The notes under the pieces were generated by a model. The model had not been told where the DNA came from. It searched no databases and saw only the letters and a list, made by a program, of their open reading frames with translations. A stretch of 64,000 bases of DNA, from NCBI RefSeq assembly GCF_947179165.1, contig NC_077243.1:10443001-10507000 (forward strand), in the 5' to 3' direction. Positions 22,137 through 34,296 of the stretch are shown here, in pieces. Source of the DNA: Solanum dulcamara (Eukaryota > Streptophyta > Magnoliopsida > Solanales > Solanaceae). Within the stretch, counting starts at the first letter, position 1; each line of letters begins with the position of its first letter. The position numbers were made by a program, and so were the translations under genes.

Positions 22137-23189
22137 ATGTCAAACTTGTCAAAATTGGAATTTGTGGCACTTGATATTTTTGGTAAAAATTATTTGTCAT
22201 GGGTACTTGATGCTGAAATTCACCTTACCGCTAAGGGTCTTGGTGATGCTATAATTGAAGGAAATACAGCATCAAGTCAGGATAAAGCAAAGGCTATGAT
22301 TTTCCTTCGTCATCATCTAGATGAAAGCCTAAAAATGGAATACTTGACAGTGAAAGATCCACTTGAATTGTGGAAAGGCTTAAAAGGGAGGTATGACCAC
22401 CTCAGGGCAACGGTATTGCCAAGGGCTCGTTATGAGTGGATGCACTTACGGTTTCAAGATTTTAAAACCGTAATTGAGTATAATTCTGCTGTATTTAGAA
22501 TAACTTCCCAATTAAAATTATGTGGGGAAAATATAAATGATGAGGACATGTTAGAAAAAATACTAACTACTTTTCATGCCTCTAATGTAATATTACAGCA
22601 GCAATACCGTGAAAAGGGTTTTAAAAAATACTCTGAATTGATATCATGCCTTCTGGTGGCTGAACAACATAATGCCTTTTTAATGAAAAATCATGAAGCC
22701 CGTCCCACTGGAACTGCTCCGTTACCGGAGGCAAATATGGTAAAAGCACATGGTCAGTCTGAAAGAAGACATAATAAATATCAAGGTCACAATAATGTGC
22801 GTGGGCGTGGCAATGGCAGAGGACGATATAATAATCGTCGTGGTGGTGGTCAACATAAAAGGGAGAACAATATCAGTTCTCAAAATGGCCCTTCAAAAAG
22901 TAACTGTCATCGTTGTGGCATGAAAGGCCACTGGAAAAATGAATGTCGGACGCCTGAGCATTTTGTAAGACTTTATCAAAATTCTTTTAAAAGAAAGGCA
23001 AATAGAGGTGGTGCCTCTTCTTCTAATGCTTGGATAGAGTCACACTTGGCGTTCGAAAATAATGTTGAGGCAAGGCCTTTGAATAATGATAATATTGAAA
23101 CAAATCTGGCCTTAAGGGATGATAATTTTAATGACCTCAATGATATTACTCATTTGGAGGTTGAAGATTTTTTTAAGGATCTTAATTGA
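22137..23189 (+). CDS. Copia Gag protein, 350 aa
   Basis: This is the capsid-nucleocapsid protein of the retrotransposon; it forms virus-like particles that package element RNA. The N-terminal and central parts match the copia gag families (UBN2/retrotran_gag type) with conserved LxxWKxLxxRY-like spacing. A basic Gly/Arg-rich stretch (about 230-250) precedes one CCHC zinc knuckle (CHRCGMKGHWKNEC, about 260-273). The ATG at 22137 is 113 bp after the 5' LTR. The frame is intact and closes with TGA 23187-23189, separating it from pol by a 622-bp AT-rich spacer. Confidence 0.85.
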   Translation: MSNLSKLEFVALDIFGKNYLSWVLDAEIHLTAKGLGDAIIEGNTASSQDKAKAMIFLRHHLDESLKMEYLTVKDPLELWKGLKGRYDHLRATVLPRARYEWMHLRFQDFKTVIEYNSAVFRITSQLKLCGENINDEDMLEKILTTFHASNVILQQQYREKGFKKYSELISCLLVAEQHNAFLMKNHEARPTGTAPLPEANMVKAHGQSERRHNKYQGHNNVRGRGNGRGRYNNRRGGGQHKRENNISSQNGPSKSNCHRCGMKGHWKNECRTPEHFVRLYQNSFKRKANRGGASSSNAWIESHLAFENNVEARPLNNDNIETNLALRDDNFNDLNDITHLEVEDFFKDLN

Positions 23190-23811
23190 TGTTTAATTTC
23201 ATGTTTTTTTTTTAATATGTTATCATGTACTTCGAATTATTGTGTTTTTACGTTTATGTATTTGAAGAAAAAATAAAATAATAATTAAGGTCACATTTTT
23301 ATGATAATTGTATATTGTTTATTACATTGTGCTATTTTACAATGTTGTAATTAATTACTATTAGTGTGCTATTATTTAATCTTAATATCATATTGTTACT
23401 AAAAATAATATTCGCCTTATTTAATGTCATTATACTAACTGTTTATTCTTGTTAATGTTTTAGACATTAATAATATATAATGATTGTATTATTTTTGTCA
23501 ATAAACAAATTATCTATACATGATGAATAATATTATATTAGTGTTTTATAATATTTTATATTTAATACTTGTGTATAATATTTATTTAAGGTTAATAAGT
23601 ATATAATTCCATAAACTAAATTATTGTAACATTCATCATAATTGAATCATATAATTTTTTAAATTCTAAATTACCATAATTTAACTTTTAAAAAAATAAT
23701 AATTAAAAAAAAAGGACTTATGTTTTTCTAGCAAAATTGTTACTTATTTCTTACAATGCATTTTTATTTTATGAAGATAAATAAATTTATCAGTCTTCAA
23801 TTGGATTCAAG
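23190..23811 (+). other. AT-rich spacer between gag and pol
   Basis: These 622 bp inside the element are extremely AT-rich, have no open frame linking gag to protease, and contain T runs and TTAT/ATAT words. Many copia elements have one gag-pol frame, so this is either a later insertion, a family feature tied to separate Gag expression, or decay. Confidence 0.6.
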
Positions 23812-26800
23812 ATGAATAATGGAGATATGTGCATTTTGGATAGTGCCACAACTCATACGATATTAAAAGAAAAGAAATATTTTTGTCATTTGATTATGAA
23901 AAGGGCCTATGTCAATACAATATCTGGTAGTACAAAATTAATTGAAGGCTCTGGAAAAGCAGCCTTATTACTACCTGGAGGAACGATATTGGTAATTGAT
24001 AATGCATTATATTGTAGTAAGTCTCAAAGAAACTTGTTAAGTTTCAAGGTTATTCGCCAAAATGGCTATCATATTGAGACTGCAAATGAAGGAAAGGTTG
24101 AATACCTTTATATTACTACAATAAATATGGAGAAGAAAATTGTGCACGAAAAATTACCTGCACTTTCTTCTGGGTTGTACCATACAAATATTGGTACTGT
24201 TGAATCACATGCCATTGTAAACAAAAGGTTTACTGATTCTAATGATTTTATCATTTGGCATGACCGGTTGGGCCATCCCGGTTATAATATGATGCGCAGA
24301 ATTATTGAGAATTCACATGGACACACTTTGAAGAATCAGAAAATTCTTCAATCTAAGGAATTCTCTTGTGTTGCTTGTTCCCAAGGAAAATTGATTATCA
24401 TACCATCAGCAACTAAGGTTGGGATTGAATCCCCTGCATTTCTGGAACGTATATAGGGTGATATATGTGGGCCAATTCACCCTTCATGTGGACCATTTAA
24501 ATATTATATGGTCTTGATAGATGCATCTACAAGATGGTCACATGTGTGCTTATTATCAACTCGCAACATGGCTTTTGCGAGATTGTTAGCTCAAATTATA
24601 AGGTTAAGAGCACAATTTTCAGATTATGCAATAAAGACAATTCGTCTTGATAATGCTGGTGAATTCACATCTCAATCATTTAATGATTATTGTATGTCGA
24701 TTGGAATAAAAGTTGAGCATCCGGTCGCTCATGTACATACTTAAAATGGTCTAGCAGAATCATTGATTAAACGCCTCCAATGGATAGTTAGACCATTGCT
24801 AATGAGGACAAAACTTCCTATTTCAGTATGGGGGCATGCTATTTTGCATGCAGCAGCACTTGTGCGCGTAAGGCCAACAAATTATCATGAATTTTCCCCA
24901 TTACAGTTGGCATTTGAAAGGGAGCCAAATATATCCCATCTTAGAATATTTGGGTGTGCGGTATATGTCCCAATTGCTCCACCGCACCGCACAAAGATGG
25001 GTCCCCAAAGAAGGTTGGGAATATATATTGGGTATGAATCTCCTTCTATTATAAAATATCTGGAACCTATGACTGGAGATTTATTTACGGCAAGATTCGC
25101 TGATTGTCATTTTGATGAATCAGTATACCCAACATTAGGGGGAGAACATAAGCAGTTGAAAAATGAGATAGATTGGAATTCATTGTCACTATCTCATTTA
25201 GATCCTCGAACAAATCAATGTGAGCAAGAAGTTCAAAAGATGATTTATTTGCAGAATATTGCAAATCAACTGCCGGATGCATTTACTAACCTTCCACGGG
25301 TTACTAAATCCCATATCCCAACTGCTAATGCTCAAGTTCGAGTTGATGTCCCGGTAGGACAACTTATTCAGGCAAATGAGTCTAGATCACGCTTAAAACG
25401 TGGAAGACCATTTGGTTCCAAAGATAAAAATTCTCAAAAAAAAAAGGAATAAATGATCAAGATGATCATAATTTGGAGGCGAGTGCTCAAGAAGAGCCCA
25501 GAGACACAATAAATGGTGATACCACCGAGGAGGTCCAAGTACCTGAAAATAATGAGAATGAAGAAATCTCAATAAGTTATGTCTCGACAGGAAAACGGTG
25601 GAACCGAAATGATATTGTGGTCGATAATATTTTTGCTTATAATGTTGCCATTGAAATAAGGCAACAAGATAAGGATCTTGAACCAAAATCTGTCGATGAA
25701 TGCAGACAGAGAAATGATTGGCCAAGATGGAAGGATGCAATTCAAGCAGAGTTAACTTCACTTGAAAAACGTGAAGTTTTCGGATCAATAGTTCGAACAC
25801 CTGAAGGTGTCAAGCCAGTAGGGCACAAATGGGTTTTTGTGCGTAAACGAAATGAAAAGGGTGAAGTCGTAAGATATAAAGCACGACTTGTAGCCCAAGA
25901 TTTTTCGCAAAGACCTGGCATTGACTATATGGAAACATATTCCCCTGTGGTGGATGCAATTACTTTCAGGTATCTAATGAATTTGGCAGTTCATGAAAAG
26001 CTTGAAATGCATTTAATGGACGTGGTCACTGCCTATTTATATGGCTCATTGGACTACGACATTTTTATGAAAATTCCCGAAGGGTTCAAAGTGCCTGAAG
26101 CATACAAGGATTCTCGAGAAAATTGCTCAATAAAACTTCAAAAATCCTTGTACGGGTTGAAACAATCAGGGCGAATGTGGTACAATCGTCTTAGCGAATA
26201 TTTGCTAAAAGAAGGATATAAAAATGATCCAATTTGCCCTTGTGTCTTTATGAGAAGGTTTGGATCTGAATTTGTCATAATAACAGTATATGTTGATGAT
26301 TTAAATATTATTGGAACTCCAGAAGAACTTTCAAAGGCAGTAAAATGCCTGAAAAAGGAGTTTGAAATGAAAGATCTTGGAAAGACAAAATTTTGTCTTG
26401 GTCTACAAATTGAACATTTTACAAATGGGATATTTGTCCATCAGTCAACATATACTGAAAATATTTTAAAGAGATTTTATATGGATAAAGCACACCCATT
26501 GAGTACTCCAATGGTTGTGAGATCTCTTGATATTAATACAGATCCGTTTCGGCCTTATGAAAATGATGAAGAACTTATTGGTGCTGAAATACCATACCTT
26601 AGTGCAATTGGTGCATTAATGTATCTTGCCAACAATTCTAGACCAGATATAGCTTTCTCAGTAAACTTGTTAGCAAGATTTAGTTCTTCACCAACACGCA
26701 GACACTGGAATGGAATTAAGCATATATTCAGATACCTTCGAGGTACCATTGATATGGGATTGTTTTACTCAAATGATTCCACGTCACAATTGATTGGTTA

Positions 26801-27290
26801 TGCAGATGCGGGATATTTATCTGATCCCCATAAAGGTCGATCGCAAACAGGCTATTTATTTACATGTGGTGGTACAGCTATATCATGGCGTTCAACAAAG
26901 CAAACTATGGTTGCCACTTCCTCAAATCATGCAGAGATAATAGTCATTCATGAAGCAAGTCGAGAATGTGTTTGGTTAAGATCAATAACTGAACACATTC
27001 AAGAAACATGTGGTCTTTCTTTGACAAAAGACGCTCCAACAATATTGTATGAAGACAATGCTGCATGTATAGCTCAACTGAAGGGAGGATACATCAAAGG
27101 AGACAGAACAAAACATATTTCACCAAAATTCTTTTTCACTCATGATCTTCAAAAGAAGGGTGAAATAGATGTCCAACAAATTCGTTCAAGTGACAATTTG
27201 GCGGATATGTTCACCAAAGCATTGCCAACATCAACCTTTGAGAAAATGAGATACAAAATTGGAATGCGTCGTCTTCGAGATATTAAGTGA
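23812..27290 (+). pseudogene. Copia pol (protease, integrase, reverse transcriptase, RNase H) with two stops and one frameshift
   Basis: Four open segments are visible. 23812-24456 has the protease LDSATTHT motif and the integrase zinc region (H..H..C..C around HDRLGHPG). 24508-24744 and 24763-25452 carry the integrase core (VLIDASTRWSH, LDNAGEFTS). 25473-27290 (605 codons) is a full reverse transcriptase with YVDDLNIIG and an RNase H domain near the C-terminus. Breaks are TAG at 24454, TAA at 24742 and a frame change in the A run just before 25446. Apart from these breaks the segments align end to end with copia pol. Confidence 0.87.
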
Positions 27291-27568
27291 TATTTTCATC
27301 AGGGGGAGCAAAATACGCGCTGTACTCTTTTTCCCTTAGTCAAGGTTTTGTCCCACTGGGTTTTTCTGATAAGGTTTTTAATGAGGCAGCACTCAAGGCG
27401 TATTATCAGATGTGTGTACTCTTTTTCCTTCATTAGGCTTTTTCCCACTGGGTTTTTCCTAATAAGGTTTTAACGAGGCACAACATCTATAAGATGTTCA
27501 AGATAACTATGTATAATTATTCTTTAACTAGAATATATGTATTTTTTTTTTTGACATCCAAGGGGGAG

Positions 27569-27819
27569 TATTAGATGGTGGATGTTTCTTTCTCAAGTGG
27601 GAGTGGACAACTTATTAGATGATGGATGTCTCTTTCTCAAGTGGGAGTGGGCAAGTTGCCCACTTGAGATTGTTATTGTTGCACTGCTTTCTCATCTTTA
27701 TAAATGTCGTCCTTGGCATTGAGAAGATAGACATAGAAACGAAAACAAGAAAATCAATTCTACTCTCTAAATTCTCTTACTCTCTTTTTCTTTATTAATT
27801 GTCGAGTTAATTTATAACA
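27569..27819 (+). repeat. 3' LTR of the copia element
   Basis: It starts after AAGGGGGAG and ends TTATAACA, followed by agttc. It differs from the 5' LTR only at ggacaac versus gggcaac and by one missing C near catctttataaa. Confidence 0.88.
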
Positions 27820-28185
27820 AGTTCAATATAATTACTATTATGAATATTATTGCATCACATATAGTAAGAACTTCGATATGTGTATTGTGTACGTACACAA
27901 TTAATATTTGAATCAACCTAAATTATATTGGATCTTACAATCATGCATCCTCAAAACCTTGCAGAATCAAAGGGAACGGGCTTTGAATTATTATAATAGT
28001 CAATTATACAATAAAAAATTCTTCTTTTAAAAATAAAAAAAGAGGAGAATCGAAGAAGAAAAAGGAAATATTTGTAGATAAGTTTGAAACGACTAAGTGG
28101 AAGGAAAGGATATGATTAACATTCAACAACCTCATTCTGCTCGTGAAACAACCTAATGATTTATAATTTTATTTTTCTTTATATT

Positions 28186-28360
28186 TTTTTAATTTTTCAC
28201 TCAATATATGGAGCCCGCATTGAAGTCCGATTAAATTCAAATTGCGCATTAAAGGGACCATTTGAAAATGGCGTTCCCAACAAGATTTTTTTTTCATATC
28301 CAAAGCTCGAACCTGATACCTCTAATTAAAGATAAAGCAGTCTCACCGCTACACCACAAC
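28186..28360 (-). mobile_element. SolS-type SINE
   Basis: The minus strand begins gttgtggtgtagcggtgaga (A-box-like), has a B box ggttcgagc, and a body ending with ttcaatgcgggctcc, then an A-rich tail. This parallels the SINE at 20.1 kb in the opposite orientation. Flanking (c)ttt(t)atat words may be a short target duplication. Confidence 0.65.
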
Positions 28361-31300
28361 TTTTATATATTTTTTCATTTGGAAAGAGAGGGATTGCATT
28401 AAGCTTCTATGTCATTTAATTTGCGACTGAATTATCTCAAAATTATTGTTTTGAGATATAATTCTCAGATTAATTTATTCTACGCGGAAGGTAGAATTCC
28501 ATGTTTAACATAATAAGTGGATATTGTAAAACTAAAAATACAATATAAGTAATATTGTACAAATTATAGTGTAATAAAATAATAAGTTAATGGTAATTAA
28601 CTAATTAGTAGTAACTACCACAAAAAAATATAGTGTAATGGATGAGATTGTTTTTTTAATAAGTACTTTGATTTTAAGTTTGAATATGAATTTTTTTAGT
28701 AGAAAGCACTATCCTTAAATAAATTAAACTTTTTATTAATCGAGCTTTAATGTGAAAAAAATATATTTTTGTTCCAACAAAGACAAAACAAAAGGGAAAA
28801 TGTAGGTAGGGATGTACATGGATCGGATTGGTTTGAATTTTTCAAGTACCAAACCAATTCATTTATGTCGGATTTTTAAATTTATAATCAAACCAAATCA
28901 ATAAAAATCAGATTTTTCAATATCGGATTTTTCTAATTTCTTGGATTCTCAGTTTTTTCCGAGTATATTATTGATACAAACATATAATTAAATTGTACTA
29001 CAAATATCTTTTTAGTTTTGTCAAAATATAACTATCTAGGATGTTTCGTTAGAAAATAACACAAAATATGACATAAGTGACAACACTAAAATATTCAACA
29101 AAAATAATAATAAAATTGCACAAAATAAATATTGCAAATAAATTAGTCAAAATGAAAATTATCGTAACTTAAAAATACGAAATCATGCTAAAATAAATCT
29201 AATAAGTAATATTAATTATAAGACTAAACATTACTGAAAAACTAAAATTAGGCTATGCCTGTATTTTATATAATTTTCTAAACCAATATAAAATTAAAGA
29301 ACAAATATTCAATATTATTATCATTTTTAGTGTTGAATTGATTTTCTTTTTTGTTAGTATTAATAGTGATTTGATTTCGACTTGAGTTTTATTAAAGTTA
29401 ATAATATCAATGAACTATAGTCTTTATTGGATCATTCAAAATTCCAAATCACATTTGAAAACATGTTATGTACAAAATAAGTTTAAAAAGTTATATATTT
29501 AATATTTGATTGATTTGATCTCGAATTGACTTTCTAAAGTTAAAATTAAATCAGCTTAAATATAATTAAGTTTTTTTAAAATATCAAATTAAATTAAACT
29601 AAATTACTAATTAAATTTCTTTTTAAATTTGACTCAAATTTCAATTTGATTTTGTTCCCACCAACATAGGTGTGCAAATTGCATCAAGGCAAAAGTTTAA
29701 TGCATAAACGCCGAAAGTGGAGCGACTGGACAATATGCGGACGCGTGTACAGCAAACTCCAACGCCCGGTGTTCCGTCTCTATTTTTGGGAAATTTTGCA
29801 TTTTTAATCCCTTTAATATGCACAAAATTTTAATATTTTTAACTGTGATAGTTGAATTAAATTATCAAATTTGATCCATCTGTTCATAAACGTTTATAAA
29901 TTTTGTTAGAGTAGGTTAGAGTTCCACATTAATTAAAAAATTTATTAATAGTGTGCTTATATAGATTTAAGGGATTTGACTCCTCTCCATTTCTCTTCTT
30001 TCCATTGCATTCACAAAAAAAAAAAAAAAAAAAATCTTTATAGACTAAATTTCTGCAATTCAAAATAAACATTTTAAACAAGTTATTTTATGAAGAAAAA
30101 ACATTATAAATCATTAAATAGAATTTTAGCATTTGGATATTAAATAAAAACTATTGAAAATTACTTTGCCATAAACTATCACAGGAAAATAAAAATAGAA
30201 ATTGTTAGACAAACTTTTTCTATATTATTTTAAAAAGAAAAATGTCTATAGAGTTGATCATGAATCAAGCTGTTAAACTATAGAAGAACTCATTTTATAT
30301 CAAAAGTTTAATGCTATTTAATTGAAGTAATTCATTCGTTCTCAAAATTTTGGAAAATGAATATTTTCTTAGTTGGGAATCTTAAATACCTCTTTTAATT
30401 ATGATTAATTAGTATACTTTTTTGATTAAGAGAACTAATTAATGATCTTTAATATTTAAGTAAGATAGGTGTCATACATCTAAATATGAACTTCGAAAAA
30501 ATTGAGAGAAGAGAAATGGAGAGACGCCAAATTCAATTTAGGCAGTCATTTCCTCATGTGCTAACTTTTGAGGTTTTGTTAGACTCAAATATTATATCTT
30601 TACATAATTTTATAACGTGACTCATCTCAGCCAATATTGGACCTTTTCCCTTTGACTTAACTTTTGGGGTAGCATGTAAAATTAGATGAGCTAACTTTTT
30701 AAGTGTGAATTAGACCAAATACCTAATTTTATACACTAATCCAAAAGCTAGCTCATGAAGGAAGAATTGTCCAAGTCCATGTAGGTAGACCACCAATTAA
30801 TTTTCCATCTAATATAGGATGGAGAAACCACCTTATTAGACATACATTCATACAGCATATACTAATTCTATCTATACTTTTAAATAATTACGTATCTTAC
30901 CACTAATTTAGAGTTTTCTACTATATATTGATTAAGATAAACCTAGATACATGCATTTTTGCTAACAAATATACTAAAATAGAGAGAGAAACGAGCGAGA
31001 TGGGGAGAAAGGCGAGTGAGATAGTCATGTATCTTAGATACATGCGAATCACACTAGATACATGTATCTGTATGAATCTGGTGTGATTCACATGTATTCG
31101 GGATACCAGATATATAGGAGAGTGGCGAGCGAGATGAAAGAGAGGCGAGTGAGATTTGTCTATGTATCCAGATACATGCGATCCACTTGGGTAAAGTGTA
31201 TCTAGAATAAATTACACCTAATTTTAATTCCATATATGTAATTCGAGATACATGTATCTGGACGCACCAAATTCCAGTAAGATACGTAATATTGCAAACT

Positions 31301-31820
31301 AGAGCGTGTCTAAGTAACTAACCCTTAAACTAATGAGTTTTCTGCAAGTTTTCTTGTATAGGATTCTAACTCACTGTAATACCCTCTTCATGCTCAGGCC
31401 TAACTGAAGCATGGACTAAGACCCCAAACGAGGATGAATCTGATTTTGATACCGTATAAAATTAAGTTTTGTGCCTAACTCATACTCCAAAAATTAGCTC
31501 AAAAAAGGAGAATTACCTCAGCATTATAAAAAAAAAACGCCCATGAAATATTTACAAAGAGATCAAGATGTGGCTGAACAACCAAATACATCAAGAAAAT
31601 CCACAAAATTCTTTCATGGAGATCAAATAATTCTCAAGAAGGTCATGTCACTAACTCTCTTCAAGTCAGGGAGAAATCTTAAAAGAAAAGAATCAAGGGA
31701 TAAACAAATTTGTACTCACAATCTTGATAAATAAAATCATTATTTTTATATATTTTATGAATGCAATATATTTAATGTATTTGAGAAAAAAAATATAGCA
31801 AACAAATCTCATTAACCATT
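28361..31820. other. Repeat-rich gene-free stretch
   Basis: From about 28.8 to 29.6 kb lies a Solanaceae dispersed repeat recognisable by ggatcggattggttt... and aaaccaaatcaataaaa words; a related shorter stretch occurs at 53.76-53.94 kb. A less AT-rich patch at 29.64-29.80 kb has no coding support. A dispersed repeat copy lies at 30.9-31.35 kb. No gene was found. Confidence 0.5.
30900..31350 (+). repeat. Dispersed repeat, copy 2 (related to 16040-16490)
   Basis: It has the same order of motifs as copy 1: gagagaaacgagcgagat, several gatacatg words, aataaattacacctaatttt, then taaactaatgagttttctg. It contains an extra internal inverted stretch (atacatgtatctg... and ...cacatgtatt). Confidence 0.6.
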
Positions 31821-31839
31821 AATGTGAAAATTTTTCATT

Positions 31840-32050
31840 ACAACAACAACAACAACCCAGTGAAATCCTACAACGTGGGGTCTGGGGAGGGTAAAGTGTA
31901 CGCAGACCTGACTCCTACCAAAGTAGGACGACTGTTTTCGAAAGACCCTCGGCTCAGTGAAATCATAAAAAGAGGTCAGATAAGGATAAAAAGTTCAAAG
32001 CGATATGGCAAAGCCAATAACGAAAGCAACTCAGATAAAATAGAGCAATC
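31840..32050 (-). mobile_element. Full-length TS-family SINE with 19-bp target duplication
   Basis: The + strand begins with (caa) repeats, then cccagtgaaatcctacaacg and the words ggtctggggagggtaaag and gtacgcagacctgac, which reverse complement to the TS SINE 3' region ending in TTG repeats. The flanks aatgtgaaaatttttcatt (31821-31839) and aatgtgaaaaattttcatt (32051-32069) differ at one position. Both ends are present, so this looks complete. Confidence 0.85.
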
Positions 32051-32069
32051 AATGTGAAAAATTTTCATT

Positions 32070-34296
32070 CTTCAACAAATTTAATGAATTAATAATTTGC
32101 ATATAATTTAATCACCTATGTATTGGATATCATATTTGTTGTATTACTCTATATAATTTTAAAAATAGTTAAACATAACATAGTTTATATAAATGGATGA
32201 AAAGTACATTTTTTAATTAATAGAAGGTTAAATATAATCTTTTTAATATCTCTGAGTCTCACTTTTTTGCTTTTTTATGACTCAAAGTCACCATATAAAC
32301 AATCCCCCGTCAAGTTAAATACTAAACTAAATATGAATTATCAAAATAAGAATCTGTAATAATAGGGGGACCAAAACCGTAAAATTTTCCATCAAAATTC
32401 TTTTGTTTTTTCTGTAACACACAAACTTTGACAATTAGCCACTATAAGTAATCAAGTCAAGAAAAAGAGGAAGGTTGAAAGTGAAGACATGTGTTTAAGC
32501 ATCATTACTAATCCACTGTAAGAATCCAATGAATGCAATTATCACAAAGTTTTTTTCATGACTATTTATTTATTCATATTGGTTAAATTCTAAACCGTTC
32601 ACTCAGAAATTTCCTTTCAATAAATAAAATTGCATAATGTCTTTCTTTTATTAGTTTATTAAAATAAATAAAAGGAGAATCTTCATTTTGAACAAGAAAA
32701 GTCAGTTTCCTTATTACTTTTTGCTTTAATCTTTTCTTTTTGGTGGCTCTTTGAAAAGTCCATTGGAAACTTTGGAGCCAAAATTGAGAACACAAAGCCG
32801 CAATTCATCCTGCCAGAATTCAAAAAACTGGAGTAAGTTGTGAACTTTGTCTACTTTTATTTTTTCTCGTGTCACAGGCTATTTAAAATATAATTAAATT
32901 AAATTTACGTTAGAAAATAACATATTCAAAGGTAAAGCACATTTCGTATCAAAAATAATTTAATATTCAAAGCTCGAACTTATGACTTTTAATTAAGAAT
33001 GAAGAAATCTATATTATTTCACTATAACCTCAGATCAAACTGTCTTTGAATTGTTTGGAGGTGAGCTATCTATGAATGATATAAAAAAGAGTTAAGAGTG
33101 CATTTTAAAAAATCTATCGAATCAATCAAGAATATTTCTAGGTAAAAGCTTTTTCTAAAGTAATGAGATCCATAATCTTAAAAGTAAAGATAACTTACAT
33201 ATAACATATAAAATAAATTGTTGGGTGTAACTTTTTTTTTTAATGTGATATATAACTGAAATTTCGTTAAAAATATTCTCATTATATATTTTTACTTATT
33301 CATCATATCAAATATAAAAATTCATTTTTACTTGTTCAATTTAAAATAATAATAATTTATTTTTTATTTTATACTTAACCCTTTTATCTTATTAAGTACT
33401 AACTACTATGTAAGCACGTTCAATTCATTTATCAAAAGGTGCGATGACTTATAATAATTAGAAGCGATATAATAAAATTAGTTCCTCGCGTCATTTTTAT
33501 GTGTCTATTATATTAAAAATACATGTTCATTTTTACTTATTTAGTTTGAAAATCAAGATATAATTTTTTATTTTATATCTTTTTTATCCTTATTATTAAA
33601 TACTAATTATTTCCAATTCTTTTCTCATTGAGTGAGATGATTTATAATAATTATGGGAGATATAATAAAATTACTATTTTATTTATTGCTTTTTATATGA
33701 ACAAATAAACAAGAAGGGATGAAATCTCATTTTATTTATTATTTTTTAAAATGTGTGTGAAATTAAATATAAATAAAAGAAATAAAGTGTACAATTTTTT
33801 AATATGGCATAGAAGTCCCACTAATCCCAATTACAATTTCTGAGAGCGTCAACGAGGTGGATTAGCCGTTATATTTTCTGATTATTCCCCCAAAAAGCCA
33901 AAAGAGGAGTATTATACAAACATTACGAAGGAAACAGTTGCAAGTTGTCAGCCATTCTTTCCAGTGATAATCATTCATTATTATACTAATTAAAAACAGT
34001 AATCAGAAAACTATAGTATTTAGATAAAAATTAGTGAGTACTAAAAAGTACGCATGCACATGTGGCCATACTGTAATGAACAGTATACATCACAGCTGGG
34101 TCACTCCTTTCACTTTTCTTCATAATTTTATCTCTTCTTCCCTTCCCTGCCCTGTCCCCTCTGCAAAAAGCCCCCCCACTCTCTCAGAGACACACATCAA
34201 ACACTTTGCCATCTTCTACACCAAAGCTGCTCAACAAATGTTTGATTCCATTTAAAACACAATACTAACTTCTTTTACCATTTTTTCATTGCAAAA
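32070..34296. other. Intergenic region upstream of the hydrolase gene
   Basis: It contains a SINE-like trace on the minus strand near 32.93-33.03 kb (aaagctcgaac) and two diverged tandem copies of a repeat of about 170 bp (about 33325-33480 and 33528-33686). From 34.05 to 34.29 kb a C/T-rich leader precedes the start codon. No gene was found. Confidence 0.5.
33325..33686. repeat. Two diverged tandem copies of an AT-rich repeat
   Basis: Both copies run from tttttactt..tt through attttttattttata, aagtacta/aatacta, to gatgacttataataatta or gatgatttataataatta and the end gatataataaaatta. They are probably decayed MITE copies. Confidence 0.5.

Larger units (their letters stand above)
21772..27819 (+). 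mobile_element. Ty1/copia retrotransposon, 6.05 kb, near-identical LTRs
   Basis: The 5' LTR (21772-22023, 252 bp) and 3' LTR (27569-27819, 251 bp) differ by one substitution and one single-base indel, implying recent insertion. A polypurine tract AAGGGGGAG stands before the 3' LTR. The order protease, integrase, RT, RNase H is the copia order. Each LTR contains a tandem duplication of about 50 bp (tctttctcaagtgggagtgg twice). The pol region has two in-frame stops and one frameshift, so it is non-autonomous now. No matching 5-bp target duplication is visible: the left LTR abuts another LTR plus CG. Confidence 0.9.

Noticed and set aside
27820..27900. 5-bp target duplication of the copia element at 21.8-27.8 kb
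   Set aside because: The base after the 3' LTR begins agttc, while the left LTR is preceded by another LTR and CG; no match, consistent with a tandem or recombined arrangement.
34034..34255. Upstream protein frame before the hydrolase
   Set aside because: It starts at GTG and overlaps the C/T-rich leader; no homology seen.
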